Assembly (NCBI RefSeq): GCF_037325665.1
Contig: NC_090253.1
Coordinates: forward strand, 40,128,812-40,192,811
From: Littorina saxatilis
Taxonomy: Eukaryota > Mollusca > Gastropoda > Littorinimorpha > Littorinidae
Direction: 5' to 3'
DNA: 64,000 nucleotides
Part shown: one piece after another, positions 42,963 to 57,900 of the stretch
How the letters are laid out: every line of letters starts with the position of its first letter
Numbering within the stretch: position 1 is the first letter of the stretch
The notes under the pieces: model-generated
What the model saw: the letters and a program-made list of their open reading frames with translations, nothing else
Told to the model about the DNA's origin: nothing
The model's database searches: none
Made by a program: the position numbers and the translations under genes

Positions 42963-45900
42963 ATGGATCCAGAAATGGCGAGTCATCTGTGGCGTACAGG
43001 GTGGAGGTGGGACATCCCGGTTGAAGATGTAAGTATTGGAAATTATGTTGTGCACAACAGGTGGCATTGGTGTACATTAATTTACAGGGGACAATAACAT
43101 TCTCTATTTTGCGATGTGAGTTTTTTATAACGGAATGATAGAATCTCCAATTAAATATGGCATAACTCTGTTCCATAATACCCCCCCCCCCCCCAAAAAA
43201 AAAAGTATGCTTCCAAAGTGCATTTTAGGCATGTATAGTGTCTGTGCAATTATTTTGGTAAAGTGTAGATAACCTTTAAAGGTGCTTGTCGACATTTCTT
43301 GCATTTTTTTTCAAAATCACGACGTTAGATGTTGCTATAAAGTTATGTCAGAAGATCAATGAAGCATGGGGAAAAAAAGAAATACAGGTTAAAAAACCCT
43401 TATTTTGGTGGTAAGTTTCAAACACTCCCAACTTTGTTTTTCTTAGTTCTTAGTCAGGTAAATAATAAGAAGGGTGTAACTTTTTGGTTTCAGAAATCTA
43501 AGAGTTGATAGATAATTTTACCAGGCTGATTTCGCTTCTGATTAAAAATGCCCAGCAAAAAATTGTCGGGTTTGAACTGTAGGCTTACATTGAAATAAAA
43601 AATGGACGCTGAAAAACAAGCTTTAAGTTTAACTCAGGAAATCTTAGAATTGATTACAGATGTTTGTGAAGAATGAGATCCACGATAAGGGATTAAGACA
43701 ATAGTTATTAAAATCTTGTTCAACACTTTTTCTTCTTTTTATATACTCAAGGAACACTCATCGACGGCAGAGACACCAACCCAAAGCATTCACAGCCAAC
43801 CTCAACCTTTAGAAAGCTTGGATGAGCCAAGCAGGGATGAGGTGTCAGTCGCAGAAGTTGTTCCTGAACACAGTAAGTAAAAGTAGCTGTATGTTGCCTG
43901 TTCCATCAAATTCTACGTGCATGTTAGTTATGCAGGGCTAGTACATAATCTTTGCTTGATGCCATGGGTGATCCTTATCTTTGTTGTTCTGCTTTAGTTG
44001 GATTTTATTGAATAAATGACGTCTTGAAAGAAATGTACCAACCAATGCGTTGACAGTTGGAATCTCGTTGGAGTCCCCAGAATGTCAAATGTGTGTTGTC
44101 AAATAGTCTAGTCTCAGGTGTGTATATACGTTTGTGTGTGTGTTTGTAAGCAGCATAAGTAATCTTAAGGACCTACACGTTTTTAATGTCTTGATGTCGT
44201 TCCGTGCATTTAATATGGGCCTAATTCAGAATATTGTTTTAAGTCCTCAGTAGTACAAACGTGTGTTTTCATATAGTCTTTTGTCAGGTGTGTATGTAGT
44301 CGATATGTTCGTAAGCGTCATAAATAAACTTGAATCTGAGAACTCTTCTAGCAATTTACAGGCATGGGAATGGTCCGCGGATCTGTGGATTTAAGATACA
44401 AACACTGCGGTTTCAGAGGAAACTAAATATCTTTCAAAGATATTTTAATTTTCTTTTTTTTCCTTTTTTTCTTTTTGTATTAAAGACAAAAAGGTTGAAA
44501 CTGAACACCAACCACCCAAGACTTGTAAATCACCTTTTGAAATATACATTGTTATAATATATATCATTCAAACTCAAAGCTATTTGTGTTTACATCCTGT
44601 CAAATACATTCACAAACTTCTGTTACTAGACACTGAGTGCTTCGCTGAGTCAAGCAGGGATGCTGCAGAGCCAGTGGCGGAAGTTGTTCCTGAACACAGT
44701 AAGTAAAAGTACCTTTATTTTGCCTGTTCCGTCAAATTCTACGTGCACTTTAGTTATGCGGGACTAGTTCATAATCGTTGCTTGTTGCTGTGGGTGATCC
44801 TTATCTTGTTGTTCTGCTTTAGTTGCATTTAATTGAATACATGACTTGTTGAAAGAATTGTACCAACCAATGCGTTGACAGTTGGAATCTCGTGCACATT
44901 ACACAATGGCATATTCAGCTTTGTTATGGTGACTCGTTGTTACACACCTCCACGCAGTTAAGATGTAAGTTTAGCTATGGGACACATACACATACGTGTA
45001 ATAGTATTGAGGACCTACACGTTATTGACGTCTGGGTGTCTTTCAGTGCATTTAATAAGGGCCCAATTCAGAATATTGCCCAAGTCCTCAGAATGTCAAA
45101 TGTGTGTTTTGAAATAGTCTAGTCTAAGGTGTGTGTATATAGTCTCAGGGTTTAGCCGGGAAGAAAAAGATAATGGGACAATAATTTTGTCAACCTCAAC
45201 CAAGTTCTAATGGGACATTGCTTTTTTACGTGGGTCTGTGTTTCGATCGATATAGCTTGTGTTGACATTTTACACAGAGGTAAACGCGCAAGCACAGATC
45301 GGTCACGTACAGATAGTTCGCAGGATTGGTTAAATACTAAAGAATTACATTTCAAAAGCCAATCACAGCGCGTTTCACTAACTCGCAAGTTGCTCGGCTT
45401 GGCGCCCGTTTTTTTTCTTAGGTCTTTTCGAACACTTTACTCCCGTAAAAAGGGGTGCATGGTGTGTCTCAGTAGTACGTAATCTCAGTGCGCCCTTTGA
45501 CGCACCGAAGGAAATTCCAATGGGATATTTTGAGATGTCATGCGCCAATGGCGCAAGGCGCATTAGTAAATGAAACCCTGTAGTCTATACGTTTGTGTGT
45601 GTGTGTTTGTAAGCGGCATAAGAAAACTTACAGATCTACACGTTTTTAATGTCTTGATGTTGTTCCGTGCATTTAATATGGGCCTAATTCAGGATATTGC
45701 CCAAGTCCTCAGTAAGACAAATGTGTGTTTTCATATAGTCTTATCTCAGGTGTGTATGTAGTCTATACGTTTGTGTGTGTTTGTAAGCGGAATAAGTAAA
45801 CTTGAATCTGAAAACTCTTCTGGCAATTTACAGGCATGGGAATTGTCCCAGATCTGCGGATTTCAGATACAAACACTACGGTTTCAGAGGAAAATAAATA

Positions 45901-48900
45901 TCTTCCAAACATATTTTTTTAAAGTTTTAAATTTATTTTATTTTTGTATTTCAGTCAGAAAAGTTGAAACTAAACACGAACCACCCAAGACTTGTAAATC
46001 ACCTTTTGAAGATATACATTATTTTAATATATATCATTCAAACTCAAAGCTATTTGTGTTTACATCCTGTCAAATACATTCACAAACTTCTGTTAATAGA
46101 CACTGAGTGCTTCGCTGAGTCAAGCAGGGATGCTGCAGAGCCAGTGGCGGAAGTTGTTCCTGAACACAGTAAGTAAAAGTACCTTTATTTTGCCTGTTCC
46201 GTCAAATTCTACGTGCACTTTAGTTATGCAGGGCTAGTTCATAATCGTTGCTTGTTGTTGTGGGTGATCCTTATCTTGTTGTTCTGCTTTAGTTGCATTT
46301 AATTGAATACATGACTTGTTGAAAGAATTGTACCAACCAATGCGTCGACAGTTGGAATCTCGGGTACATTACACAATGGCATATTCAGCTTTGTAATGGT
46401 GACTCGTTGTTACAACCCCCCCCCCCCCCCCCCACGCAGTTAAAATGTAAGTTTAGGTATGGGACACACACACATACGTGTAATAGTTTTGAGGACCTAC
46501 ACGTTTTTGAGGTCTTGATGTCTTTCAGTGCATTTGATAAGGGCCCAATTCAGGATATTGGCCAAGTCCTCAGAATGTCAAATGTGTGTTTTCAAATAGT
46601 CTAGTCTCAGGTACACTAGGTACAGATAAGGGCCTAATTCAGGATATTGCCCAAGTCCTCATAATGTCAAATGTGTGTTTTCAAATAGTCTAGTCTCAGG
46701 TGTGTATATAGTCAATACGTTTGTGTGTGTGTGTTTGTAAGCGGTATAAGTAAACTTAAAGACCTACACGTTTTTGAAGTCTTGATGTCTTTCAGTGCAT
46801 TTGATAAGGGCCCAATTCAGGATATTGCCCAAGTCCTCAGAATGTCAAATGTGTGTTTTCAAATAGTCTTAGTCTCAGGTGTGTATATAGTCAATACGTT
46901 TGTGTGTGTGTTTGTAAGCGGTATAAGTCAACTTAAAGACCTACACGTTTTTGAGGTCTTGATGTCGTTCCGTGCATTTAATATGGGCCTAATTCAGGAT
47001 ATTGCCCAAGTCCTCAGAATGTCAAATGTGTGTTTTCAAATAGTCTAGTCTTAGGTGTGTATATATAGTCAATACGTTTGTGTGTGTGTTTGTAAGCGGT
47101 ATAAGTAAACTTAAAGACCTATACGTTTTTGACGTCTTCATGTCTTTATGTGCATTGAATAAGGGCCCAATTCAGGATATTGCCCAAGTCCTCAGAATGT
47201 TAAATGTGTGTTTTCAAATAGTCTAGTCTCAGATGTGTATTTACGTTTGTGTGTGTTTGTAAGCAGGATAAGAAAACTTAAAGACCTACACGTTTTTGAT
47301 GACTTGATGTCGTTCCGTGCATTTAATATGGGCCTAATTTGGGATATTGCCCAAGTTCTCAGTAGGACAAATGTGTGTTTTTATATATTCTTCACTCAGG
47401 TGTGTTGTGTAGTCTAAGTGTTTGTAAGCATCAAAAATAAACTTGAATCTGAGAACTCTTCTAGCAATTTACAGGCATGGGAATTGTCCGCGGATCTGTG
47501 GATTTAAGATACAAACACTGCGGTTTCAGAGTAAAATAAATATCTTCCAAAGATATTTTAATTTTTTTTTCGTTGTTTCTTTTTGTATTAAAGACAAAAA
47601 GGTTGAAACTGAACACCAACCACCCAAGACTTGTAAATCACCTTTTGAAATATACATTGTTATAATAAATACCATTCAAACTCAAAGCTATTTGTGTTTA
47701 CATCCTGTCAAATACATTCACAAACTTCTGTTAATAGACACTGAGTGCTTCGCTGAGTCAAGCAGGGATGCTGCAGAGCCAGTGGCAGAAGTTGTTCCTG
47801 AACACAGTAAGTAAAAGTACCTTTATTTTGCCTGTTCCGTCAAATTCTATGTGCACTTTAGTTATGCAGGGCTAGTTCATAATCGTTGTTTGTTGCTGTG
47901 GGTGATCCTTATCTTGTTGTTCTGCTTTAGTTGCATTTAATTGAATACATGACTTGTTGAAAGAATTGTACCAACCAATGCGTTGACAGTTGGAATCTCG
48001 TGCACATTACACAATGGCCTATTCAGCTTATTATATTCCCGTCGCGATATAACCTTGAATGGTTGAAAACGACGTTAAACACCAAATAAAGAAAAAAAGA
48101 AAGAAAGAAATTCAGCTTTGTAATGGTGACTCGTTGTTACACACCCACACGCAGTTAAGATGCAAGATTAGCTATGGGACACACACACATACGTTTTGAG
48201 GACCTACACGTTTTTGAGGTCTTGATGTCTTTCAGTGCATTTGATAAGGGCCCAATTCAGGATATTGGCCAAGTCCTCAGAATGTCAAATGTGTGTTTTC
48301 AAATAGTCTAGTCTCAGATGTGTATTTACGTTTGTGTGTGTTTGTAAGCAGGATAATAAAACTTAAAGACCTACACGTTTTTGATGTCTTGATATCGTTC
48401 CGTGCATTTAATATGGGCCTAATTTGGGATATTGCCCAAGTTCTCAGTAGGACAAATGTGTGTTTTCATATATTCTTCACTCAGGTGTGTTATGTAGTCT
48501 AAGTGTTTGTAAGCATCAAAAATCAACTTGAATCTGAGAACTCTTCTAGCAATTTACAGGCATGGGAATTGTCCGCGGATCTGTGGATTTAAGATACAAA
48601 CACTGCGGTTTCAGAGTAAAATAAATATCTTCCAAAGATATTTTAATTTTTTTTTCTTTGTTTCTTTTTGTATTAAAGACAAAAAGGTTGAAACTGAACA
48701 CCAACCACCCAAGACTTGTAAATCACCTTTTGAAATATACATTGTTATAATAAATACCATTCAAACTCAAAGCTATTTGTGTTTACATCCTGTCAAATAC
48801 ATTCACAAACTTCTGTTAATAGACACTGAGTGCTTCGCTGAGTCAAGCAGGGATGCTGCAGAGCCAGTGGCAGAAGTTGTTCCTGAACACAGTAAGTAAA

Positions 48901-51900
48901 AGTACCTTTATTTTGCCTGTTCCGTCAAATTCTACGTGCACTTTAGTTATGCAGGGCTAGTTCATAATCTTTGTTTGTTGCAGTGGGTGATCCTTATCTT
49001 GTTGTTCTGCTTTAGTTGCATTTAATTGAATACATGACTTGTTGAAAGAATTGTACCAACCAATGCGTTGACAGTTGGAATCTCGTGCACATTACACAAT
49101 GGCCTATTCAGCTTTGTAATGGTGACTCGTTGTTACACACCCCCACGCAGTTAAGATGTAAGTTTAGGTGTGGGACACACACATACATACGTGTAGTAGT
49201 TTTGAGGACCTACACGTTTTTGAGGTCTTGATGTCTTTCAGTGCATTTGATAAGGGCCCAATTCAGGATATTGGCCAAGTCCTCAGAATGTCAAATGTGT
49301 GTTTTCAAATAGTCTAGTCTCAGATGTGTATTTACGTTTGTGTGTGTTTGTAAGCAGGATAATAAAACTTAAAGACCTACACGTTTTTGATGTCTTGATA
49401 TCGTTCCGTGCATTTAATATGGGCCTAATTTGGGATATTGCTCAAGTTCTCAGTAGGACAAATGTGTGTTTTCATATATTCTTCACTCAGGTGTGTTATG
49501 TAGTCTAAGTGTTTGTAAGCATCAAAAATAAACTTGAATCTGAGAACTCTTCTAGCAATTTACAGGCATGGGAATTGTCCGCGGATCTGTGGATTTAAGA
49601 TACAAACACTGCGGTTTCAGAGTAAAATAAATATCTTCCAAAGATATTTTAAATTTTTTTTCTTTGTTTCTTTTTGTATTAAAGACAAAAAGGTTGAAAC
49701 TGAACACCAACCACCCAAGACTTGTAAATCACCTTTTGAAATATACATTGTTATAATAAATACCATTCAAACTCAAAGCTATTTGTGTTTACATCCTGTC
49801 AAATACATTCACAAACTTCTGTTAATAGACACTGAGTGCTTCGCTGAGTCAAGCAGGGATGCTGCAGAGCCAGTGGCAGAAGTTGTTCCTGAACACAGTA
49901 AGTAAAAGTACCTTTATTTTGCCTGTTCCGTCAAATTCTACGTGCACTTTAGTTATGCAGGGCTAGTTCATAATCTTTGTTTGTTGCAGTGGGTGATCCT
50001 TATCTTGTTGTTCTGCTTTAGTTGCATTTAATTGAATACATGACTTGTTGAAAGAATTGTACCAACCAATGCGTTGACAGTTGGAATCTCGTGCACATTA
50101 CACAATGGCCTATTCAGCTTTGTAATGGTGACTCGTTGTTACACACCCCCACGCAGTTAAGATGTAAGTTTAGGTGTGGGACACACACATACATACGTGT
50201 AGTAGTTTTGAGGACCTACACGTTTTTGAGGTCTTGATGTCTTTCAGTGCATTTGATAAGGGCCCAATTCAGGATATTGGCCAAGTCCTCAGAATGTCAA
50301 ATGTGTGTTTTCAAATAGTCTAGTCTCAGATGTGTATTTACGTTTGTGTGTGTTTGTAAGCAGGATAATAAAACTTAAAGACCTACACGTTTTTGATGTC
50401 TTGATATCGTTCCGTGCATTTAATATGGGCCTAATTTGGGATATTGCTCAAGTTCTCAGTAGGACAAATGTGTGTTTTCATATATTCTTCACTCAGGTGT
50501 GTTATGTAGTCTAAGTGTTTGTAAGCATCAAAAATAAACTTGAATCTGAGAACTCTTCTAGCAATTTACAGGCATGGGAATTGTCCGCGGATCTGTGGAT
50601 TTAAGATACAAACACTGCGGTTTCAGAGTAAAATAAATATCTTCCAAAGATATTTTATTTTTTTTTCTTTGTTTCTTTTTGTATTAAAGACAAAAAGGTT
50701 GAAACTGAACACCAACCACCCAAGACTTGTAAATCACCTTTTGAAATATACATTGTTATAATAAATACCATTCAAACTCAAAGCTATTTGTGTTTACATC
50801 CTGTCAAATACATTCACAAACTTCTGTTAATAGACACTGAGTGCTTCGCTGAGTCAAGCAGGGATGCTGCAGAGCCAGTGGCAGAAGTTGTTCCTGAACA
50901 CAGTAAGTAAAAGTACCTTTATTTTGCCTGTTCCGTCAAATTCTACGTGCACTTTAGTTATGCAGGGCTAGTTCATAATCTTTGTTTGTTGCAGTGGGTG
51001 ATCCTTATCTTGTTGTTCTGCTTTAGTTGCATTTAATTGAATACATGACTTGTTGAAAGAATTGTACCAACCAATGCGTTGACAGTTGGAATCTCGTGCA
51101 CATTACACAATGGCCTATTCAGCTTTGTAATGGTGACTCGTTGTTACACACCCCCACGCAGTTAAGATGTAAGTTTAGGTGTGGGACACACACATACATA
51201 CGTGTAGTAGTTTTGAGGACCTACACGTTTTTGAGGTCTTGATGTCTTTCAGTGCATTTGATAAGGGCCCAATTCAGGATATTGGCCAAGTCCTCAGAAT
51301 GTCAAATGTGTGTTTTCAAATAGTCTAGTCTATTGTGTGTGTGTTTGTAAGCAGCATAAGAAAACTTAAAGACCTACACGTTTTTGATGTCTTGATGTCG
51401 TTCCGTGCATTTAATATGGGCCTAATTTGGGATATTGCTCAAGTTCTCAGTAGGACAAATGTGTGTTTTCATATATTCTTCACTCAGGTGTGTTATGTAG
51501 TCTAAGTGTTTGTAAGCATCAAAAATCAACTTGAATCTGAGAACTCTTCTAGCAATTTACAGGCATGGGAATTGTCCGCGGATCTGTGGATTTAAGATAC
51601 AAACACTGCGGTTTCAGAGTAAAATAAATATATCTTCCAAAGATTTTTGTTTTCTTTGTTTCTTTTTGTATTAAAGACAAAAAGGTTGAAACTGAACACC
51701 AACCACCCAAGACTTGTAAATCACCTTTTGAAATATACATTATTATAATATATACCATTCAAACTCAAAGCTATTTGTGTTTACATCCTGTCAAATACAT
51801 TTACAAACTTCTGTTAATAGACACTGAGTGCTTCGCTGAGTCAAGTGGGATGCTGCAGAGCCAGTGGCAGAAGTTGTTCCTGAACACAGTAAGTAAAAGT

Positions 51901-54900
51901 ACCTTTATTTTGCCTGTTCCGTCAAATTCTACGTGCACTTTAGTTATGCAGGGCTAGTTCATAATCGTTGCTTGTTGCTGTGGTTGATCCTTATCTTGTT
52001 GTTCTGCTTTAGTTGCATTTAATTGAATACATGACTTGTTGAAAGAATTGTACCAACCAATGCGTTGACAGTTGGAATCTCGTGCACATTACACAATGGC
52101 ATATTCAGCTTTGTAATGGTGACTCGTTGTTACCCCCCCCCCCCCCCCCCACGCAGTTAAAATGTAAGTTTAGGTATGGGACACACACACATACGTGTAA
52201 TAGTTTTGAGGACCTACACGTTTTTGAGGTCTTGATGTCTTTCAGTGCATTTGATAAGGGCCCAATTCAGGATATTGGCCAAGTCCTCAGAATATCAAAT
52301 GTGTGTTTTCAAATAGTCTAGTCTCAGGTACACTAGGTACAGATAAGGGCCTAATTCAGGATTTTGCCCAAGTCCTCATAATGTCAAATGTGTGTTTTCA
52401 AATAGTCTAGTCTCAGGTGTGTATATAGTCAATACGTTTGTGTGTGTGTTTGTAAGCGGTATAAGTAAACTTAAAGACCTACACGTTTTTGAAGTCTTGA
52501 TGTCTTTCAGTGCATTTGATAAGGGCCCAATTCAGGATATTGCCCAAGTCCTCAGAATGTCAAATGTGTGTTTTCAAATAGTCTAGTCTCAGGTGTGTAT
52601 ATAGTCAATACGTTTGTGTGTGTGTTTGTAAGCGGTATAAGTAAACTTAAAGACCTACACGTTTTTGATGTCTTGATGTCGTTCCGTGCATTTAATATGG
52701 GCCTAATTTGGGATATTGCCCAAGTTCTCAGTAGGACAAATGTGTGTTTTCATATATTCTTCACTCAGGTGTGTTATGTAGTCTAAGTGTTTGTAAGCAT
52801 CACAAATAAACTTGAATCTGAGAACTCTTCTAGCAATTTACAGACATGGGAATTGTCCGCGGATCTGTGGATTTAAGATACAAACACTGCGGTTTCAGAG
52901 TAAAATAAATATCTTCCAAAGATATTTTAATTTTTTTTCTTTGTTTCTTTTTGTATTAAAGACAAAAAGGTTGAAACTGAACACCAACCACCCAAGACTT
53001 GTAAATCACCTTTTGAAATATACATTATGTATAGGTTACAACACCAGTGGTTTTTTATATGGCTTGTATTTCAGTCAAGACCCAGCGGATGAATATCATC
53101 GGGAGACACGAGCCTCTGGCGAGTGGCTCTCGATTGATATTCCCGCTGGGTCTTGACTGAAATACAAGCCATATAAAAAACCACGAGTGTTGTAATCTGT
53201 ATATCCCATTCTACCATCAAACACAAAGTGTAGACTACTAGCGGCACTGTTGCGATCTGTGCAGGGTAAAACTGTTGCCAGCGAGACTTAGCCCTTTTGC
53301 AACCTTAAACTAAGTGACCGTCGCTGAAAAAATAAAACGAATGAGTGCATCGATAAGTACGCGGTAACACTACTTTCAGACCATTTAAAAGCTTTAAGTA
53401 AAGGTTCATAAGTTGCAAGAAAGTAATGAAGTCGAATAGAAATTAATTTAGTTGAAGCGCACAATTCTTTTGTTTTGCGTTTCAGGTCGGCAGAACGGGC
53501 GAAACGGGTTTGGGACCCATTTGGCTTACTCGATTCAGAATCGATTCCACGTTGTTTTTCTCGAACGTGTGTAATTAGGCTTATTGACAGAGAAGCAAAT
53601 TTTAGGGAACAAATATGTAGGTTTAGATTTAACCATTTGCTCCCTATTTGAAATGTATCTACGTGATAAACTGTTTTGCGAGTGTGTTTGCATGGATGAA
53701 CTTAAACTGGTATGGGTGTCAGGAAAACGCGACCGACACGTCTGTCACCGCCGATTGATTGCATTTTGAAGGAATATGACTGGATTACGGAAAAATATGT
53801 GGACTTACTGCAGAGCCAGGCAAAAGAGTAGACTTGCTCGCAAAACACGTGAAACAGCCGATGTTTGATAGCTGAAGGCGCACACCAAAACACACTACCG
53901 AAAGATTCTCAAAAGTCGTCTGCTAACGATGCAAGGGGAGGGTACTCGTGTTTTTGTTTTGGTTCGCTAGCATCTGGTTATCTTGTAAGTTGAATGTTCG
54001 TTTTTTTCGACCTGCATTGCTTTCATAATGAAAGAAACTTTTGCTTATTGCATCTCATACATCAGATCAGTTCTGAGATTCATTTTTGCGTGCAACTGAT
54101 ATGGTTTTCTGAGCCGTGCAATACGATTTTAGAACTTCATACAAATGTGTCACATTGTTCGGCGCGAGGTCAAAGGTCGGGAGGAAAGTAGTCCTTTGCC
54201 CAAATCGGAATCTGCACTATCATATATTTTTTGGAGTCCATGATGTATTTATTGAGCTATAAAAATACAACATATATACCCATACTGAAGTAACAGAGAC
54301 AAAGAAGGGAGGTCATGGGATATTATAATATATACCATTCAAACTCAAAGCTATTTGTGTTTACATCCTGTCAAATACATTTACAAACTTCTGTTAATAG
54401 ACACTGAGTGCTTCGCTGAGTCAAGCAGGGATGCTGCAGAGCCAGTGGCGGAAGTTGTTCCTGAACACAGTAAGTAAAAGTACCTTTATTTTGCCTGTTC
54501 CGTCAAATTCTACGTGCACTTTAGTTATGCAGGGCTAGTTCACAATCGTTGCTTGTTGCTGTGGGTTATCCTTATCTTGTTGTTCTGCTTTAGTTGCATT
54601 TAATTGAATACATGACTTGTTGAAAGAATTGTACCAACCAATGCGTTGACAGTTGGAATCTCGTGCACATTACACAATGGCCTATTCAGCTTTGTAATGG
54701 TGACTCGTTGTTACACACCCCCATGCAGTTAAGATGTAAGTTTAGGTGTGGGACACACACGCATACGTGTAATAGTTTTGAGGACCTACACGTTTTTGAG
54801 GTCTTGATGTCTTTCAGTGCATTTGATAAGGGCCCAATTCAGGATATTGGCCAAGTCCTCAGAATGTCAAATGTGTATTTTCAAATAGTTTAGTCTCAGG

Positions 54901-57900
54901 TACACTAGGTACAGATAAGGGCCTTATTCAGGATATTGCCCAAGTCCTCAGAATGTCAAATGTGTGTTTTCAAATAGTCTTAGTCTCAGGTGTGTATATA
55001 GTCAATACGTTTGTGTGTGTGTTTGTAAGCGGTATAAGTAAACTTAAAGACCTACACGTTTTTGAGGTCTTGATGTCGTTCCGTGCATTTAATATGAGCC
55101 TAATTCAGGATATTGCCCCCTCGCGCCCCCTAATTGGCGTATTGGCGCGTCCCCCGGGTGGTGGATGGGGGAGCCTTCTCTACTAACTTCTGAGAGAAGG
55201 TCGCATCACTCTCGATGCCGTGAACCTAATTAGGATCTTTTTCTTGTTTCTTTATTTCTGCCTCCCCAAAGTCCTTTTACTTTCCTTTTCTCACCCATAA
55301 AATTTTTCACTTATTACCCTTGTTAAGCGGTCTCGAATAGCAGCTAGCATCTGCTGAAGAGACATTAAACCCCAAAAACCAACCAACCAACCCTTGTTAA
55401 GTGGTTCTTGTATAGAATATAGTCAATGTTTGTAAAGATTTTAGTCAAGCAGTATGTAAGAAATGTTTAGTCCTTTGTGCTGGAAACTTGCATTCTCCCA
55501 GTAAGGTCATATATTGTACTACGTTGCAAGCCCCTGGAGCAATTTTTAGATTAGTGCTTTTGTGAACAAGAAACACTTAACAAGTGGCTCTATCCCATCT
55601 CCCCCCTTTCCCCTATCCCATCTCCCCCTTTTCCCTTGTCGCGATATAACCTTCGTGGTTGAAAACGACGTTAAACACCAAATAAAGAAAGAAAGAAAGG
55701 ATATTGCCCAAGTCCTCAGAATGTCAAATGTGTGTTTTCAAATAGTCTAGTCTCAGGTGTGTATATAGTCAATACGTTTGTGTGTGTGTGTTTGTAAGCG
55801 GTATAAGTAAACTTAAAGACCTACATGTTTTTGAGGTCTTGATGTCGTTCCGTGCATTTAATATGGGCCTAATTCAGGATATTGTCCAAGTCCTCAGAAT
55901 GTCAAATGTGTGTTTTCAAATAGTCTAGTCTCAGGTGTGTATATAGTCAATACGTTTGTGTGTGTGTTTGTAAGCGGTATAAGTAAACTTAAAGACCTAC
56001 ACGTTTTTGAGGTCTTGATGTCGTTCCGTGCATTTAATATGGGCCTAATTTGGGATATTGCCCAAGTTCTCAGTAGGACAAATGTGTGTTTTCATATATT
56101 CTTCACTCAGGTGTGTTATGTAGTCTAAGTGTTTGTAAGCATCAAAAATAAACTTGAATCTGAGAACTCTTCTAGCAATTTACAGGCATGGGAATTGTCC
56201 GCGGATCTGTGGATTTAAGATACAAACACTGCGGTTTCAGAGTAAAATAAATATCTTCCAAAGATATTTTAATTTTTTGTTTGTTTCTTTTTGTATTAAA
56301 GACAAAAAGGTTGAAACTGAACACCAACCACCCAAGACTTGTAAATCACCTTTTGAAATATACATTATTATAATATATACCATTCAAACTCAAAGCTATT
56401 TGTGTTTACATCCTGTCAAATACATTTACAAACTTCTGTTAATAGACACTGAGTGCTTCGCTGAGTCAAGCAGGGATGCTGCAGAGCCAGTGGCAGAAGT
56501 TGTTCCTGAACACAGTAAGTAAAAGTACCTTTATTTTGCCTGTTCCGTCAAATTCTACGTGCACTTTAGTTATGCAGGGCTAGTTCACAATCGTTGCTTG
56601 TTGCTGTGGGTGATCCTTATCTTGTTGTTCTGCTTTAGTTGCATTTAATTGAATACATGACTTGTTGAAAGAATTGTACCAACCAATTCGTTGACAGTTG
56701 GAATCTCGTGCACATTACACAATGGCCTATTCAGCTTTGTAATGGTGACTCGTTGTTACACACCCCCACGCAGTTAAGATGTAAGTTTAGGTGTGGGACA
56801 CACACGCATACGTGTAATAGTTTTGAGGACCTACACGTTTTTGAGGTCTTGATGTCTTTCAGTGCATTTGATAAGGGCCCAATTCAGGATATTGGCCAAG
56901 TCCTCAGAATGTCAAATGTGTGTTTTCAAATAGTCTAGTCTCAGGTACACTAGGTACAGAAAAGGGCCTTATTCAGGATATTGCCCAAGTCCTCATAATG
57001 TCAAATGTGTGTTTTTAAATAGTCTAGTCTCAGGTGTGTATATACTAATATAGTCAATACGTTTGTGTGTGTGTGTTTGTAAGCGGTATAAGTAAACTTA
57101 AAGACCTACACGTTTTTGAAGTCTCGATGTCTTTTAGTGCATTTGTTAAGGGCCCAATTCAGGATATTGCCCAAGTCCTCAGAATGTCAAATGTGTGTTT
57201 TCAAATAGTCTAGTCTCAGGTGTGTATATAGTCAATACGTTTGTGTGTGTGTTTGTAAGCGGTATAAGTAAACTTAAAGACCTACACGTTTTTGAGGTCT
57301 TGATGTCGTTCCGTGCATTTGATATGGGCCTAATTCAGGATATTGCCCAAGTCCTCAGAATGTCAAATGTGTGTTTTCAAATAGTCTAGTCTCAGGTGTG
57401 TATATAGTCAATATGTTTGTGTGTGTGTTTGTAAGCGGTATAAGTAAACTTAAAGACCTACACGTTTTTGAGGTCTTGATGTCGTTCCGTGCATTTAATA
57501 TGGGCCTAATTTGGGATATTGCCCAAGTTCTCAGTAGGACAAATGTGTGTTTTCATATATTCTTCACTCAGGTGTGTTATGTAGTCTAAGTGTTTGTAAG
57601 CATCAAAAATAAACTTGAATCTGAGAACTCTTCTAGCAATTTACAGGCATGGGAATTGTCCGCGGATCTGTGGATTTAAGATACAAACACTGCGGTTTCA
57701 GAGTAAAATAAATATCTTCCAAATATATTTTTTTTTCTTTGTTTCTTTTTGTATTAAAGACAAAAAGGTTGAAACTGAACACACTTGTAAATCACCTTTT
57801 GAAATATACATTATTATAATATATACCATTCAAACTCAAAGCTATTTGTGTTTACATCCTGTCAAATACATTCACAAACTTCTGTTAATAGACACTGAGT

